Source of the DNA: CAIWHR01 sp963809965
GTDB lineage: Bacteria > Pseudomonadota > Gammaproteobacteria > Burkholderiales > Casimicrobiaceae
Assembly: GCA_963809965.1 (NCBI GenBank)
Contig: CAWELU010000010.1
Coordinates: 53,895-117,894, forward strand
DNA length: 64,000 bases
Direction: 5' to 3'
In this document: one piece after another, positions 48,061 to 56,219 of the stretch
How positions within the stretch are numbered: position 1 is the first letter of the stretch
Layout: every line of letters starts with the position of its first letter
Translations under genes and position numbers: made by a program
Notes under the pieces: model-generated
Told to the model about the DNA's origin: nothing
What the model saw: only the letters and a program-made list of their open reading frames with translations
Databases searched by the model: none

Positions 48061-51000
48061 GCCGCTGCCGCCCCTGCCCTGCGCGACGTCAGCCTCGACG
48101 ACAAGTACGCCCTCGAGACCGGCAGGGTCTTTCTCACCGGCGCGCAGGCCTTCGTCCGCCTGCTGATCCTGCAGCGGCAGCGTGATGCATTGGCCGGGCT
48201 CAATACCGCCGGTTTCGTCACCGGCTATCGCGGTTCCCCGCTCGGCGCGCTGGACCAGTCGCTGTGGAAGGCGCAGAAGTTCCTCGACCGTGCCCACATC
48301 AAGTTCCAGCCGGGGCTGAACGAGGACCTCGCCGCGACGGCGCTTTGGGGATCGCAGCAGGTCAACCTGTACCGCGGCGCGAAATACGACGGCGTGTTCG
48401 GCATGTGGTACGGCAAGGGGCCCGGCGTGGACCGCTGCGGCGACGTGTTCAAGCACGCGAATCACGCCGGCACGTCGAAGCACGGCGGCGTGCTCGTGCT
48501 TGCCGGCGATGACCACGGGGCGAAGTCGTCGACGTTGCCGCACCAGTCGGACCACATGTTCTCCGCGGCGATGATTCCGGTGCTCTACCCGTCGTCGGTG
48601 CAGGAGATCCTCGACCTGGGACTGCACGGCTGGGCGATGTCGCGCTACTCGGGGGTCTGGGTCGGCTTCAAGTGCGTCGCCGACACCGTCGAGAGCTCGG
48701 CGTCGGTCTCGATCGATCCGGAGCGCACCCAGATCGTCGTTCCCGACGACTTTCCGCTGCCGCCGGATGGCGTTTCGATCCGCTGGCCTGACGGATTCCT
48801 CGCCACCGAAGCGCGGATGCAGAACTTCAAGATCTACGCGGCCCTGCACTATTGCCGCGTCAATAGACTTAACCGCATCGTCATCGATTCCCCGAAGCCT
48901 AGGCTCGGCATCATCACCAGCGGCAAGAGCTACCTCGACGTGCGCCAGGCGCTCGACGACCTCGGCATCTCGCGAAGAGGACGCCGCGGAGATCGGCATC
49001 CGCGTCTACAAGATCGCAATGACGTGGCCGCTCGAGCCGGAGGGGGTGCGCCACTTCGCCGAGGGCCTGGAGGAAATCCTCGTCGTCGAGGAAAAGCGGC
49101 AGGTCGTCGAGTACCAGCTGAAGGAGCAGCTCTACAACTGGCGCGACGACGTGCGCCCGCGCGTGGTCGGCAAGTTCGACGAAAAGGGCGAATGGATGCG
49201 CCCGCACGGCGACTGGCTGCTGCCGGCGCTCTCCGAGCTGACACCGGCGATGATCGCGCGCGTGATCGCGGGGCGCATCGAGCGGTTGGGCCTGCACACG
49301 CGGCATGCGGAGAAGCTCAAGACACGGGTGGACTGGATCAACGCGAAGGAGGCGGCGCTCGCGAAGCCGAAGATCACGCTCGAGCGCATCCCCTACTTCT
49401 GCTCGGGCTGTCCGCACAACACGTCGACCAACGTCCCCGAGGGCAGCCGCGCCACGGCCGGCATCGGGTGCCACGTGATGGCCATCTGGATGGACCGGCG
49501 AACCTCGACGTTCACGCACATGGGCGGCGAAGGCGTGCCGTGGATCGGCCAGGCGCCGTTTACCGAGGAAAAGCACGTCTTCGCGAACCTCGGTGACGGC
49601 ACGTACTACCACAGCGGCATCCTCGCGATCCGGGCGGCGGTCGCCGCCAGGGTCAACATCACCTACAAGATCCTCTACAACGACGCCGTCGCGATGACCG
49701 GCGGTCAGCCTTTCGACGGTCCGCTGACGCCGGGAGACATCGCGCGGCAGGTCGCGGCCGAGGGGGTCACGAAGATCGTCGTGGTCAGCGACGAGCCGGA
49801 CAAGTACCCATCCGGCTACTTCGCCGGCGACATCGCCATCCACGACCGCAGCGAGCTCGACGCGGTCCAGCGCACGCTGCGCGAAACGCCCGGCTGCACG
49901 GTCCTGCTCTACGACCAGACCTGCGCCGCCGAAAAGCGTCGGCGCCGCAAGCGCGGCAAGTTCCCGGATCCGGCGAAGCGGGTGGTCATCAACGAGCTCG
50001 TCTGCGAAGGCTGCGGCGACTGCGGCGTCAAATCGAACTGCGTTTCCGTCGCGCCGGTCGAGACCGAGTTCGGGCGCAAGCGCACGATCGACCAGAGTTC
50101 GTGCAACAAGGATTACTCGTGCCTCAACGGCTTCTGTCCGAGCTTCGTGACCGTTGAAGGCGGCAGCCTGCGCAAGCCCCAGCGGGCAGCAGCCGGCGAA
50201 TTCCCGGCGCTGCCGGACCCGACGCCGCCCGCAACGCCGGAGCCCTACGGGATCGTCGTCACCGGCATCGGCGGGACGGGCGTGATCACGATCGGCGCGT
50301 TGCTCGGCATGGCCGCGCATCTGGAAGGCAAGGGAACGAGCGTGCTCGACATGACCGGGCTCGCGCAGAAGAACGGCGCCGTGGTCTCGCACGTGCGCAT
50401 CGCCAATGCGCCGGAGGATCTGCACGCGACGCGCATCGCTGCCGGCGACGCGAAGCTGGTGCTCGCCTGCGACATCCTGACCGGCGTGGGTTACGAGCAG
50501 CTCGCCAAGATGCAGAAGGGCGTCACCAAGGCGCTCGTCAACACGGCGCTCGTGATGCCCGCCGGGTTCACGCGCGATCCGGACCTGAAATTCCCGACCG
50601 GCTCGATGGAACAGGAGATCGAGGACGCCGTCGCGCCGGGCGACGCCGAATTCCTCGATGCGACGAGGCTCGCCACCGGCCTCATGGGCGATTCGATCGC
50701 AACCAATCTGTTCATGGTCGGTTTCGCCTACCAGCGCGGCCTCCTGCCGATGAGCGAGGCGGCGATCCTGCGCGCCATCGAATTGAACGCCACGGCGGTC
50801 GAGTCGAACAAGCAGAGCTTCCGCTGGGGCCGGCTCGCGGCGGTGGACCCGGCGCACGTGGCTGCCGCGGCCATTCCCGCGGCGATACCCGAATCGCAGC
50901 GCCTGTCGACCTCGCTCGACGAGATCGTCGCGCGCCGCGTCGCCTATCTGACCGCCTATCAGGACGCAGCCTACGCGCAGCGTTACGCGGATTTCGTTGC

Positions 51001-51586
51001 CAAGGTCAGCGCAGTGGAAACGGCCAAGCTCGCCGGCAGCACCGCGCTCACCGAAGCGGTGGCTCGTTGCTACTTCAAGCTGCTTGCAATCAAGGACGAA
51101 TACGAGGTGGCGCGCCTGTACGCGGAAACCGATTTCGCGGCGCGCGTCGCCGCGCAGTTCGAGGGCGACTACAAGCTCGTCTTCCATCTGGCGCCGCCGC
51201 TCGTCAACAAGCCGGATCCGGTCACCGGGGAAGCAACGAAGACGAGCTACGGGCCGTGGATGATGCGCGCGTTCAGGACGCTCGCGAAGCTGCGCCGATT
51301 CCGCGGGACCGCGCTCGACGTCTTCAACCGGACCGCCGAGCGGAAGATGGAGCGGGCATTGATCGGCGAATATGAGCTGGTGATCGCCGAACTCATCGCC
51401 GCGCTCGCGCCGCACAACCACGCGCTGGCCGTCGCGCTGGCCGGGCTCCCTGAGCACATCCGGGGCTTCGGCCACGTCAAGGCGCGGCACGTCGATGCGG
51501 CGAAGGCCGATCAGGCGAAGCTCCTCGCCGCGTTCCGCGCGGCGACGCCTGCCGCCGCGAAGGCGGTCGCCCTGGCCGCCGATTGA
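48058..51586 (+). CDS. Indolepyruvate ferredoxin oxidoreductase family protein (fused)
   Basis: Single-chain 2-oxoacid:acceptor oxidoreductase of about 1,175 codons, as in aerobic proteobacteria. The N-terminal pyrimidine domain has FVTGYRGSPLGALDQSLWKA and GMWYGKGPGVDRCGDVFKHA. The ThDP domain has CSGCPHNTSTNVPEGSRATA and FANLGDGTYYHSGILAIRAA (G-D-G motif). Cluster cysteines: CEGCGDCGVKSNCVSVAPVE and SSCNKDYSCLNGFCPSF. The gamma-type domain begins YGIVVTGIGGTGVITIGALL. One indel near 48,970. It decarboxylates aryl- or branched-chain 2-oxoacids to acyl-CoA. Its TGA overlaps the TTG start of the helicase. Confidence 0.93.
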
Positions 51587-54054
51587 GTCGGGATCAACCT
51601 GCCGCCCCGGATCGTTTCGCAGGCGCGCGGGCGTGGTTCGCAAGTCAGGGCTTCGCGCCATTCGCCTTCCAGGAAGAGGTGTGGGCCGCGTTTGCGCGCG
51701 GCGAATCGGGGCTGGTCCACGCCCCCACTGGCATGGGCAAGACGTATGCGGCGGCGATTGGCCCGCTGGCCCTGGGCCCCGCGGGAACGCCGGAGGCACC
51801 ACTGCCGCTCACCGCGCTGTGGATCACGCCGCTGCGTGCGCTCGCCGGAGATACCGGCATTGCCATCGCGCGGGCAGCGACAGCACTGCAACCGCACTGG
51901 ACCATCGACGTGCGCACCGGAGATACCGGCGCCGCAGCGCGCACACGACAGAATCGGCGGCTTCCCACCGTCCTCGTCACGACGCCCGAGAGTCTCACGC
52001 TCCTGCTGGCGCGCTCCGACTGGCGCGAGCGTTGTGCGCGTCTCGCGGCGATAGTCGTCGACGAATGGCACGAGCTGATGGGCACCAAGCGCGGGGTGCA
52101 GACCGAGCTGGCGCTTGCGCGTCTGTCCTACGGCCGGCCTGCGCTACGCATCTGGGGTCTGTCGGCGACGCTCGGCAACCTCGATGACGCGCTCGCGTGC
52201 CTGGTCGGCCCGGTGCGCGCGGAACGCGCGCGGATCGTCCGCGGGCTGGACAGCAAATCCATCGTCATCGACAGCGTGCGGCCGGGAACGATCGAACGCT
52301 TTCCGTGGGCCGGCCACATCGGGTTGAAGCTACTCCCGCAGGTGATCCGCGCGATCGAGGGTGCGCGGTCGACGCTCGTGTTCACCAACGTCCGCTCGCA
52401 GACCGAGATCTGGTACCAGGCGCTCATCGACGCGCGACCCGATTGGGCCGGGACCATCGCGCTGCATCACGGCTCGCTCGAGCGGCAGGTTCGCGCCTGG
52501 GTCGAGGCCGGACTCCGCGGCGGGCGATTGCGGGCGGTTGTATGCACGTCGAGCCTCGATCTCGGGGTGGATTTCGCGCCGGTCGACCAGGTGCTCCAGA
52601 TCGGCAGCCCCAAAGGCGTCGCCCGGCTCCTGCAGCGTGCCGGGCGCAGCGGACATCAGCCGGGCGCGGTTTCGCGCGCCACGGTGGTTCCGACGCAAGC
52701 GCTGGAGCTCGTCGAGGCCGCAGCCGCACGCGACGCAGCCGCATCGCGCGCGGTCGAGAAGCGGGTGCCCCTCGACGCTCCCCTCGACGTCCTCGTCCAG
52801 CATCTTGTCACCTGCGCCCTGGGTGGCGGCTTCGAGCCGTCCGCATTGCTGGCCGAGGTTCACGGCACCCGCGCCTATGCGAACATTTCGCTGTCCGAGT
52901 GGCAATTCGCGCTGGATTTCGTGGTCCACGGTGGCGCGAGCCTCAACGCGTACCCCGAGTACCGCCGGGTCGTGATCGGGGACGACGGCATCGCGCGCGT
53001 GCCCGACCCGAGAATCGCGCGCCGGCACCGGATCGGCATCGGCACCATCGTGTCCGAGTCGTCGATCACCGTTCGCTTCAAGAACGGCCAGGCGCTCGGT
53101 CATGTCGAAGAGGACTTCATTGCCCGCCTGGCCCCTGGCGATTGCTTCGTCTTCGCCGGCCGCGTGCTCGAGTTCCGGCGGGTGCATGAGCTCACGGCCT
53201 GGGTCAAGCCGGCCAAGGCACGCTCCGCGCTCGTTCCCCGCTGGGCGGGAGGCCGGATGGCGCTGTCGACCCAGCTCGCCGAGGCAACGCGGAGACTCAT
53301 CGCCGATGCGCGCCGCGGCGTCTTCGCCTCGCCGGAGTTGAAACTCGTGCGTCCACTACTCGAACTGCAGGCGCGCTGGTCCGCATTGCCCGATGCCGGC
53401 GAATGGCTGGTCGAAGCGATCGCCACGCGCGAAGGCCATGGTCTGTTCTTCTATCCGTTCGAAGGCCGGCTCGCGCATCTCGGCCTCGCCACGCTTTTCT
53501 CGTACCGGCTCTCGCGCGTGACGCCGCGCACGTTCAGCCTCACGGCCAGCGACTACGGATTCGGACTGCTGTCGCCCGTTCCCGTGCCGTTGTCGGTCGG
53601 CGAACTGGGCAAGCTGCTCGCCGCAGCGGACGTCGAGGCCGACATGCTCGCGGGCTTGAACGCCGCCGAGCTCGGACGGCGGCAATTTCGCGAGATCGCG
53701 CGCATTGCCGGGCTCGTCTTCCAGGGCTATCCCGGCGAGCCGCATCCGGCGCGGCAACTGCAGGCCTCCTCGGCGCTCTTCTACGACGTCTTCGCCGAGT
53801 ACGATCCGGAGAACCTCCTGCTGCGGCAAACGGTGTGCGAGGTGCTCGAGCGCCGGCTCGAGGCACCGCGGATCGCCACGGCACTCGCTCGTCTGCGCGG
53901 CAGCCGCCTGTTGCTCACGCGCCCGGCGCGGCCGACGCCATTCGCCTTTCCGTTGTTGGTCGAAATGTTTCGCGAGGAATCCTCGACCGAGGCGCTCGAG
54001 GCGCGCGTCGCCCGGATGATTGCGCAGCTCGAGGCGGACGCAGCGGACAACTGA
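51583..54054 (+). CDS. Lhr-like DEXH helicase (ligase-associated DNA damage response type)
   Basis: 823 residues, intact. Walker A SGLVHAPTGMGKTYAAAIGP, motif Ib VLVTTPESLTLLLARSDWRE, DEVH-type box LAAIVVDEWHELMGTKRGVQ, motif III LRIWGLSATLGNLDDALACL, motifs V/VI VVCTSSLDLGVDFAPVDQVL and RLLQRAGRSGHQPGAVSRAT, then the winged-helix and Lhr-specific C-terminal parts (FSYRLSRVTPRTFSLTASDY). Length and layout match the LhrC-type helicase normally encoded with an ATP-dependent ligase, an exonuclease and PdeM. The start is TTG 51583, overlapping the upstream TGA (TTGA), giving MSRDQPAAPDRFAGARAWFA. The partner ligase is not in the window. Confidence 0.9.
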   Translation: MSRDQPAAPDRFAGARAWFASQGFAPFAFQEEVWAAFARGESGLVHAPTGMGKTYAAAIGPLALGPAGTPEAPLPLTALWITPLRALAGDTGIAIARAATALQPHWTIDVRTGDTGAAARTRQNRRLPTVLVTTPESLTLLLARSDWRERCARLAAIVVDEWHELMGTKRGVQTELALARLSYGRPALRIWGLSATLGNLDDALACLVGPVRAERARIVRGLDSKSIVIDSVRPGTIERFPWAGHIGLKLLPQVIRAIEGARSTLVFTNVRSQTEIWYQALIDARPDWAGTIALHHGSLERQVRAWVEAGLRGGRLRAVVCTSSLDLGVDFAPVDQVLQIGSPKGVARLLQRAGRSGHQPGAVSRATVVPTQALELVEAAAARDAAASRAVEKRVPLDAPLDVLVQHLVTCALGGGFEPSALLAEVHGTRAYANISLSEWQFALDFVVHGGASLNAYPEYRRVVIGDDGIARVPDPRIARRHRIGIGTIVSESSITVRFKNGQALGHVEEDFIARLAPGDCFVFAGRVLEFRRVHELTAWVKPAKARSALVPRWAGGRMALSTQLAEATRRLIADARRGVFASPELKLVRPLLELQARWSALPDAGEWLVEAIATREGHGLFFYPFEGRLAHLGLATLFSYRLSRVTPRTFSLTASDYGFGLLSPVPVPLSVGELGKLLAAADVEADMLAGLNAAELGRRQFREIARIAGLVFQGYPGEPHPARQLQASSALFYDVFAEYDPENLLLRQTVCEVLERRLEAPRIATALARLRGSRLLLTRPARPTPFAFPLLVEMFREESSTEALEARVARMIAQLEADAADN

Positions 54055-54106
54055 CGCTGGCGTGCATCGGCTATCATCGGCCGACCACCGTGCCAGGGAG
54101 CCTGCC

Positions 54107-54874
54107 ATGACCGCGCATCCGTTCGACCTCACCGGCAAAGTAGCGCTCGTGACCGGCGCGTATCGCGGCCTGGGGTACGCGATGGTCCAGGGACTCGCGG
54201 AGGCCGGCGCGTTGGTCGTGCTGAACGGCCGCAGGGAGGAATTCGTTGCCGCCGCCGCCAGGTCGCTCGTCGATCGCGGGCTCAGCGTCGCGACGAGCGT
54301 ATTCGATGTCACCGACGGTGCCGCGGTGCGCGCGGGCATCGCCGCCATCGAAGCGCGGCACGGCCGGCTGGACATCCTGATCAACAACGCCGGCATCCAG
54401 CGCCGCAACCCGATGGTCGACTTCAAGCGGGAAGACTGGGATGCCATCATCGCGACCAACCTGACGGCACCGTTCGTCGTGTCGCAGGCGGCGCTGCCGG
54501 GAATGATCGCGCGCAAGTCGGGCAAGATCATCCATGTGGCGTCGCTGATGAGCGAGCTTGCGCGTCCCACGGTCGTTCCCTATACGGCCGCCAAAGGCGG
54601 CGTGCGGCAGCTCACGCGCGGCATGGCGGTCGAGCTTGCACCGCACAACATCCAGGTCAATGCGATCGCGCCCGGCTACTTCGCGACGGAGCTGAACCGC
54701 GCGCTGATCGACAACACCGAGTTCAACGCGTGGGTGTGCAAGCGGACGCCGGCAGGGCGCTGGGGCGAGCCGAGCGAAATCGCGGGCCTCGCGGTCTTCC
54801 TCGCCTCGCCCGCCGCGAACTACATCACGGGCCAGTTGCTCGTGATCGACGGCGGGATGAGCGTTGCGTTGTAA
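54107..54874 (+). CDS. SDR oxidoreductase (gluconate 5-dehydrogenase-like)
   Basis: 255 residues, intact classical short-chain dehydrogenase. Cofactor motif GKVALVTGAYRGLGYAMVQG (T-G-x-x-x-G-x-G), LDILINNAGIQRRNPMVDFK (N-N-A-G), catalytic Ser in IIHVASLMSELARP, Y-x-x-x-K in TVVPYTAAKGGVRQLTRGMA, and VNAIAPGYFATELNRALIDN. The text AGIQRRNPMVDFKREDWDA is typical of gluconate/2-deoxy-D-gluconate dehydrogenases. It lies 52 bases after the helicase and before pdeM, on the same strand, an odd metabolic insertion in a DNA-repair pair. Confidence 0.9.
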   Translation: MTAHPFDLTGKVALVTGAYRGLGYAMVQGLAEAGALVVLNGRREEFVAAAARSLVDRGLSVATSVFDVTDGAAVRAGIAAIEARHGRLDILINNAGIQRRNPMVDFKREDWDAIIATNLTAPFVVSQAALPGMIARKSGKIIHVASLMSELARPTVVPYTAAKGGVRQLTRGMAVELAPHNIQVNAIAPGYFATELNRALIDNTEFNAWVCKRTPAGRWGEPSEIAGLAVFLASPAANYITGQLLVIDGGMSVAL

Positions 54875-55006
54875 CCGGGGTTGAACTCGCTTGCTTCCGG
54901 TGCGAAGTCGAGCGGTGATTCGCATCGCCTTCGCTGACCCTGCCTGATGCCGCCCGCCTCGCGCAGCGCTGCCTTTCCGTATCCGCCACCCGACGCCGGA
55001 TGCGGG

Positions 55007-55741
55007 GTGAGCACCGACGTCACCGCGCGCGATAGCATCGCCACGGCCCGAATCGCCGGCGAAACGGTCGAACTCCTTGCCGAGCGCGCATTGCACTGGC
55101 CGCGAGCAAATACGCTCTTCGTTGCCGACGTGCATCTCGGCAAGGCCGCTGCGTTCCGCGCGGGCGGCGTGCCGATGCCACGCGGCGCAACGGCGGGCGA
55201 CCTGGCGCGCCTGGCCGCGCTGGTGCAACGCACGCGGGCCACAAGGCTCGTTGTGCTCGGCGATCTCCTGCATGCGGCCTCCGGCTGCGTGGCCGCGCTC
55301 GATGCCGCCTTTCGGCGCTGGCGCGACGCGCATCCGGCGCTCGAGGTCGTGCTGGTGCGCGGCAATCACGATGCGCGCGCCGGCGATCCCCCGCGGGCCT
55401 GGGATGTCGACGTTGTTGCCGAGCCGCATCCGCTCGCTCCGTTCCTGCTGTGTCATGTGCCGCAAGCTCCGCGCACCGGCTACGCGCTGTGCGGCCACCT
55501 GCACCCGGGCGTGCGCATTGCAGGCAACACCTACGAGTCGGCGCGACTGCCATGCTTCGTCGTCGGTCGCCGGCGCGCGCTGCTGCCTGCGTTCGGGCGC
55601 CTGACCGGGCTGGCGTTGGTCGGCGCGTCCTCGCCCGACATCATCGTGGCGATTGCAGGCGCGCGGCTCTTCGTGCTGCCGCACGCGCTCGATAGGCGAA
55701 TCGGTGTGGCGCGCGCCCCGGCGCGGCGCCTACTCAAGTGA
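55007..55741 (+). CDS. pdeM: PdeM-like metallophosphoesterase (ligase-associated)
   Basis: About 244 residues from GTG 55007 (an ATG at 54947 would add 20). Metallophosphoesterase motifs: TLFVADVHLGKAAAFRAGGV (D-x-H), RLVVLGDLLHAASGCVAALD (G-D), VVLVRGNHDARAGDPPRAWD (G-N-H-D) and YALCGHLHPGVRIAGNTYES (G-H-x-H). FRAGGVPMPRG is typical of the PdeM family named for its association with DNA ligase and LhrC-type helicases. Here it lies about 950 bases from the helicase with an SDR gene between. Likely a DNA end-processing nuclease; specificity not shown by sequence. Confidence 0.85.
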   Translation: MSTDVTARDSIATARIAGETVELLAERALHWPRANTLFVADVHLGKAAAFRAGGVPMPRGATAGDLARLAALVQRTRATRLVVLGDLLHAASGCVAALDAAFRRWRDAHPALEVVLVRGNHDARAGDPPRAWDVDVVAEPHPLAPFLLCHVPQAPRTGYALCGHLHPGVRIAGNTYESARLPCFVVGRRRALLPAFGRLTGLALVGASSPDIIVAIAGARLFVLPHALDRRIGVARAPARRLLK

Positions 55742-55856
55742 GCAGATGCCCACGGGTAGCTGACCGCTAGGACGACGATTGCGATGCTGCGGCGCGTCAC
55801 GGATCGACTGTCGCGAAACTGCAACGAAGTGTCTGCCGTCCGTCGGCTCGTCATCC

Positions 55857-55963
55857 TGTGGACAAGCCGGTGGATTGCCGGTGGAAAGCATCGGGACGGC
55901 GCCGGATCGAGCCCGCAGAAGACTGTTTTGCTTATCGTTTTCTGCGCTCCTTAGTGTGGATCA
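55857..55963. promoter_or_regulatory. Two DnaA-box-like sites upstream of nrdA
   Basis: TGTGGACAA (55857-55865; complement TTGTCCACA) and TGTGGATCA (55955-55963; complement TGATCCACA) each differ from TTATCCACA by one base that also departs from the usual degenerate consensus or by a common variant. DnaA control of nrdAB is established in E. coli, so the location is sensible. Confidence 0.4.
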
Positions 55964-55971
55964 AAAAGACC

Positions 55972-56000
55972 TTGCCAAGCCCGGTACTCCCCACTATGCT
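55972..56000 (+). promoter_or_regulatory. nrdA: Sigma-70 promoter of the nrd operon
   Basis: TTGCCA, 17-base spacer, TATGCT. The -10 is embedded in the first NrdR box, so NrdR binding would block RNA polymerase. Confidence 0.55.
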
Positions 56001-56037
56001 TTGTGCTCAGCAGGCACTTGAACACAAGATATAGTAG
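55991..56037 (+). promoter_or_regulatory. Pair of NrdR boxes
   Basis: Box 1 CCACTATGCTTTGTGC (55991-56006) and box 2 ACACAAGATATAGTAG (56022-56037) match 12-13 of 16 positions of the NrdR consensus (acaCwAtATaTwGtgt). The boxes are 31 bases apart start to start, three helical turns, the spacing known for NrdR operators before ribonucleotide reductase genes. Box 1 overlaps the -10. NrdR should repress when (d)ATP is high. Confidence 0.75.
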
Positions 56038-56219
56038 ATTTTGATTCACAATAAGAATCCGGAGCCCGCCCGGCCGCAAAGCGGCCCGCCGGCGGGACTC
56101 CCACGGGGCAACACGAGCGCGTCCTTGGCCTTCCCGGCCTCTGTATCGCCTTGCGCGAAACGGAGCCGGCCGCCACCCATCGCGCCGGTGACGACAAGAT
56201 ATCGACAGGAGAAGATCCG

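Larger units (their letters stand above)
55742..56219 (+). promoter_or_regulatory. nrdA upstream region (478 bases without a gene)
   Basis: Contains, in order: two DnaA-box-like sites (55857-55865 and 55955-55963), a sigma-70 promoter (TTGCCA 55972-55977, 17 bases, TATGCT 55995-56000), two NrdR boxes overlapping and following the -10, and a leader of about 210 bases with a small hairpin GATTC-ACAATAA-GAATC (56042-56058) and a GGCCGC-AAA-GCGGCC stem. The leader carries AGGAGA before the nrdA ATG. No other gene is seen. Confidence 0.65.

Noticed and set aside
56041..56219. Cobalamin riboswitch in the nrdA leader
   Set aside because: The conserved B12-box core is not present, and nrdAB encodes the B12-independent class Ia enzyme; only simple hairpins are seen.
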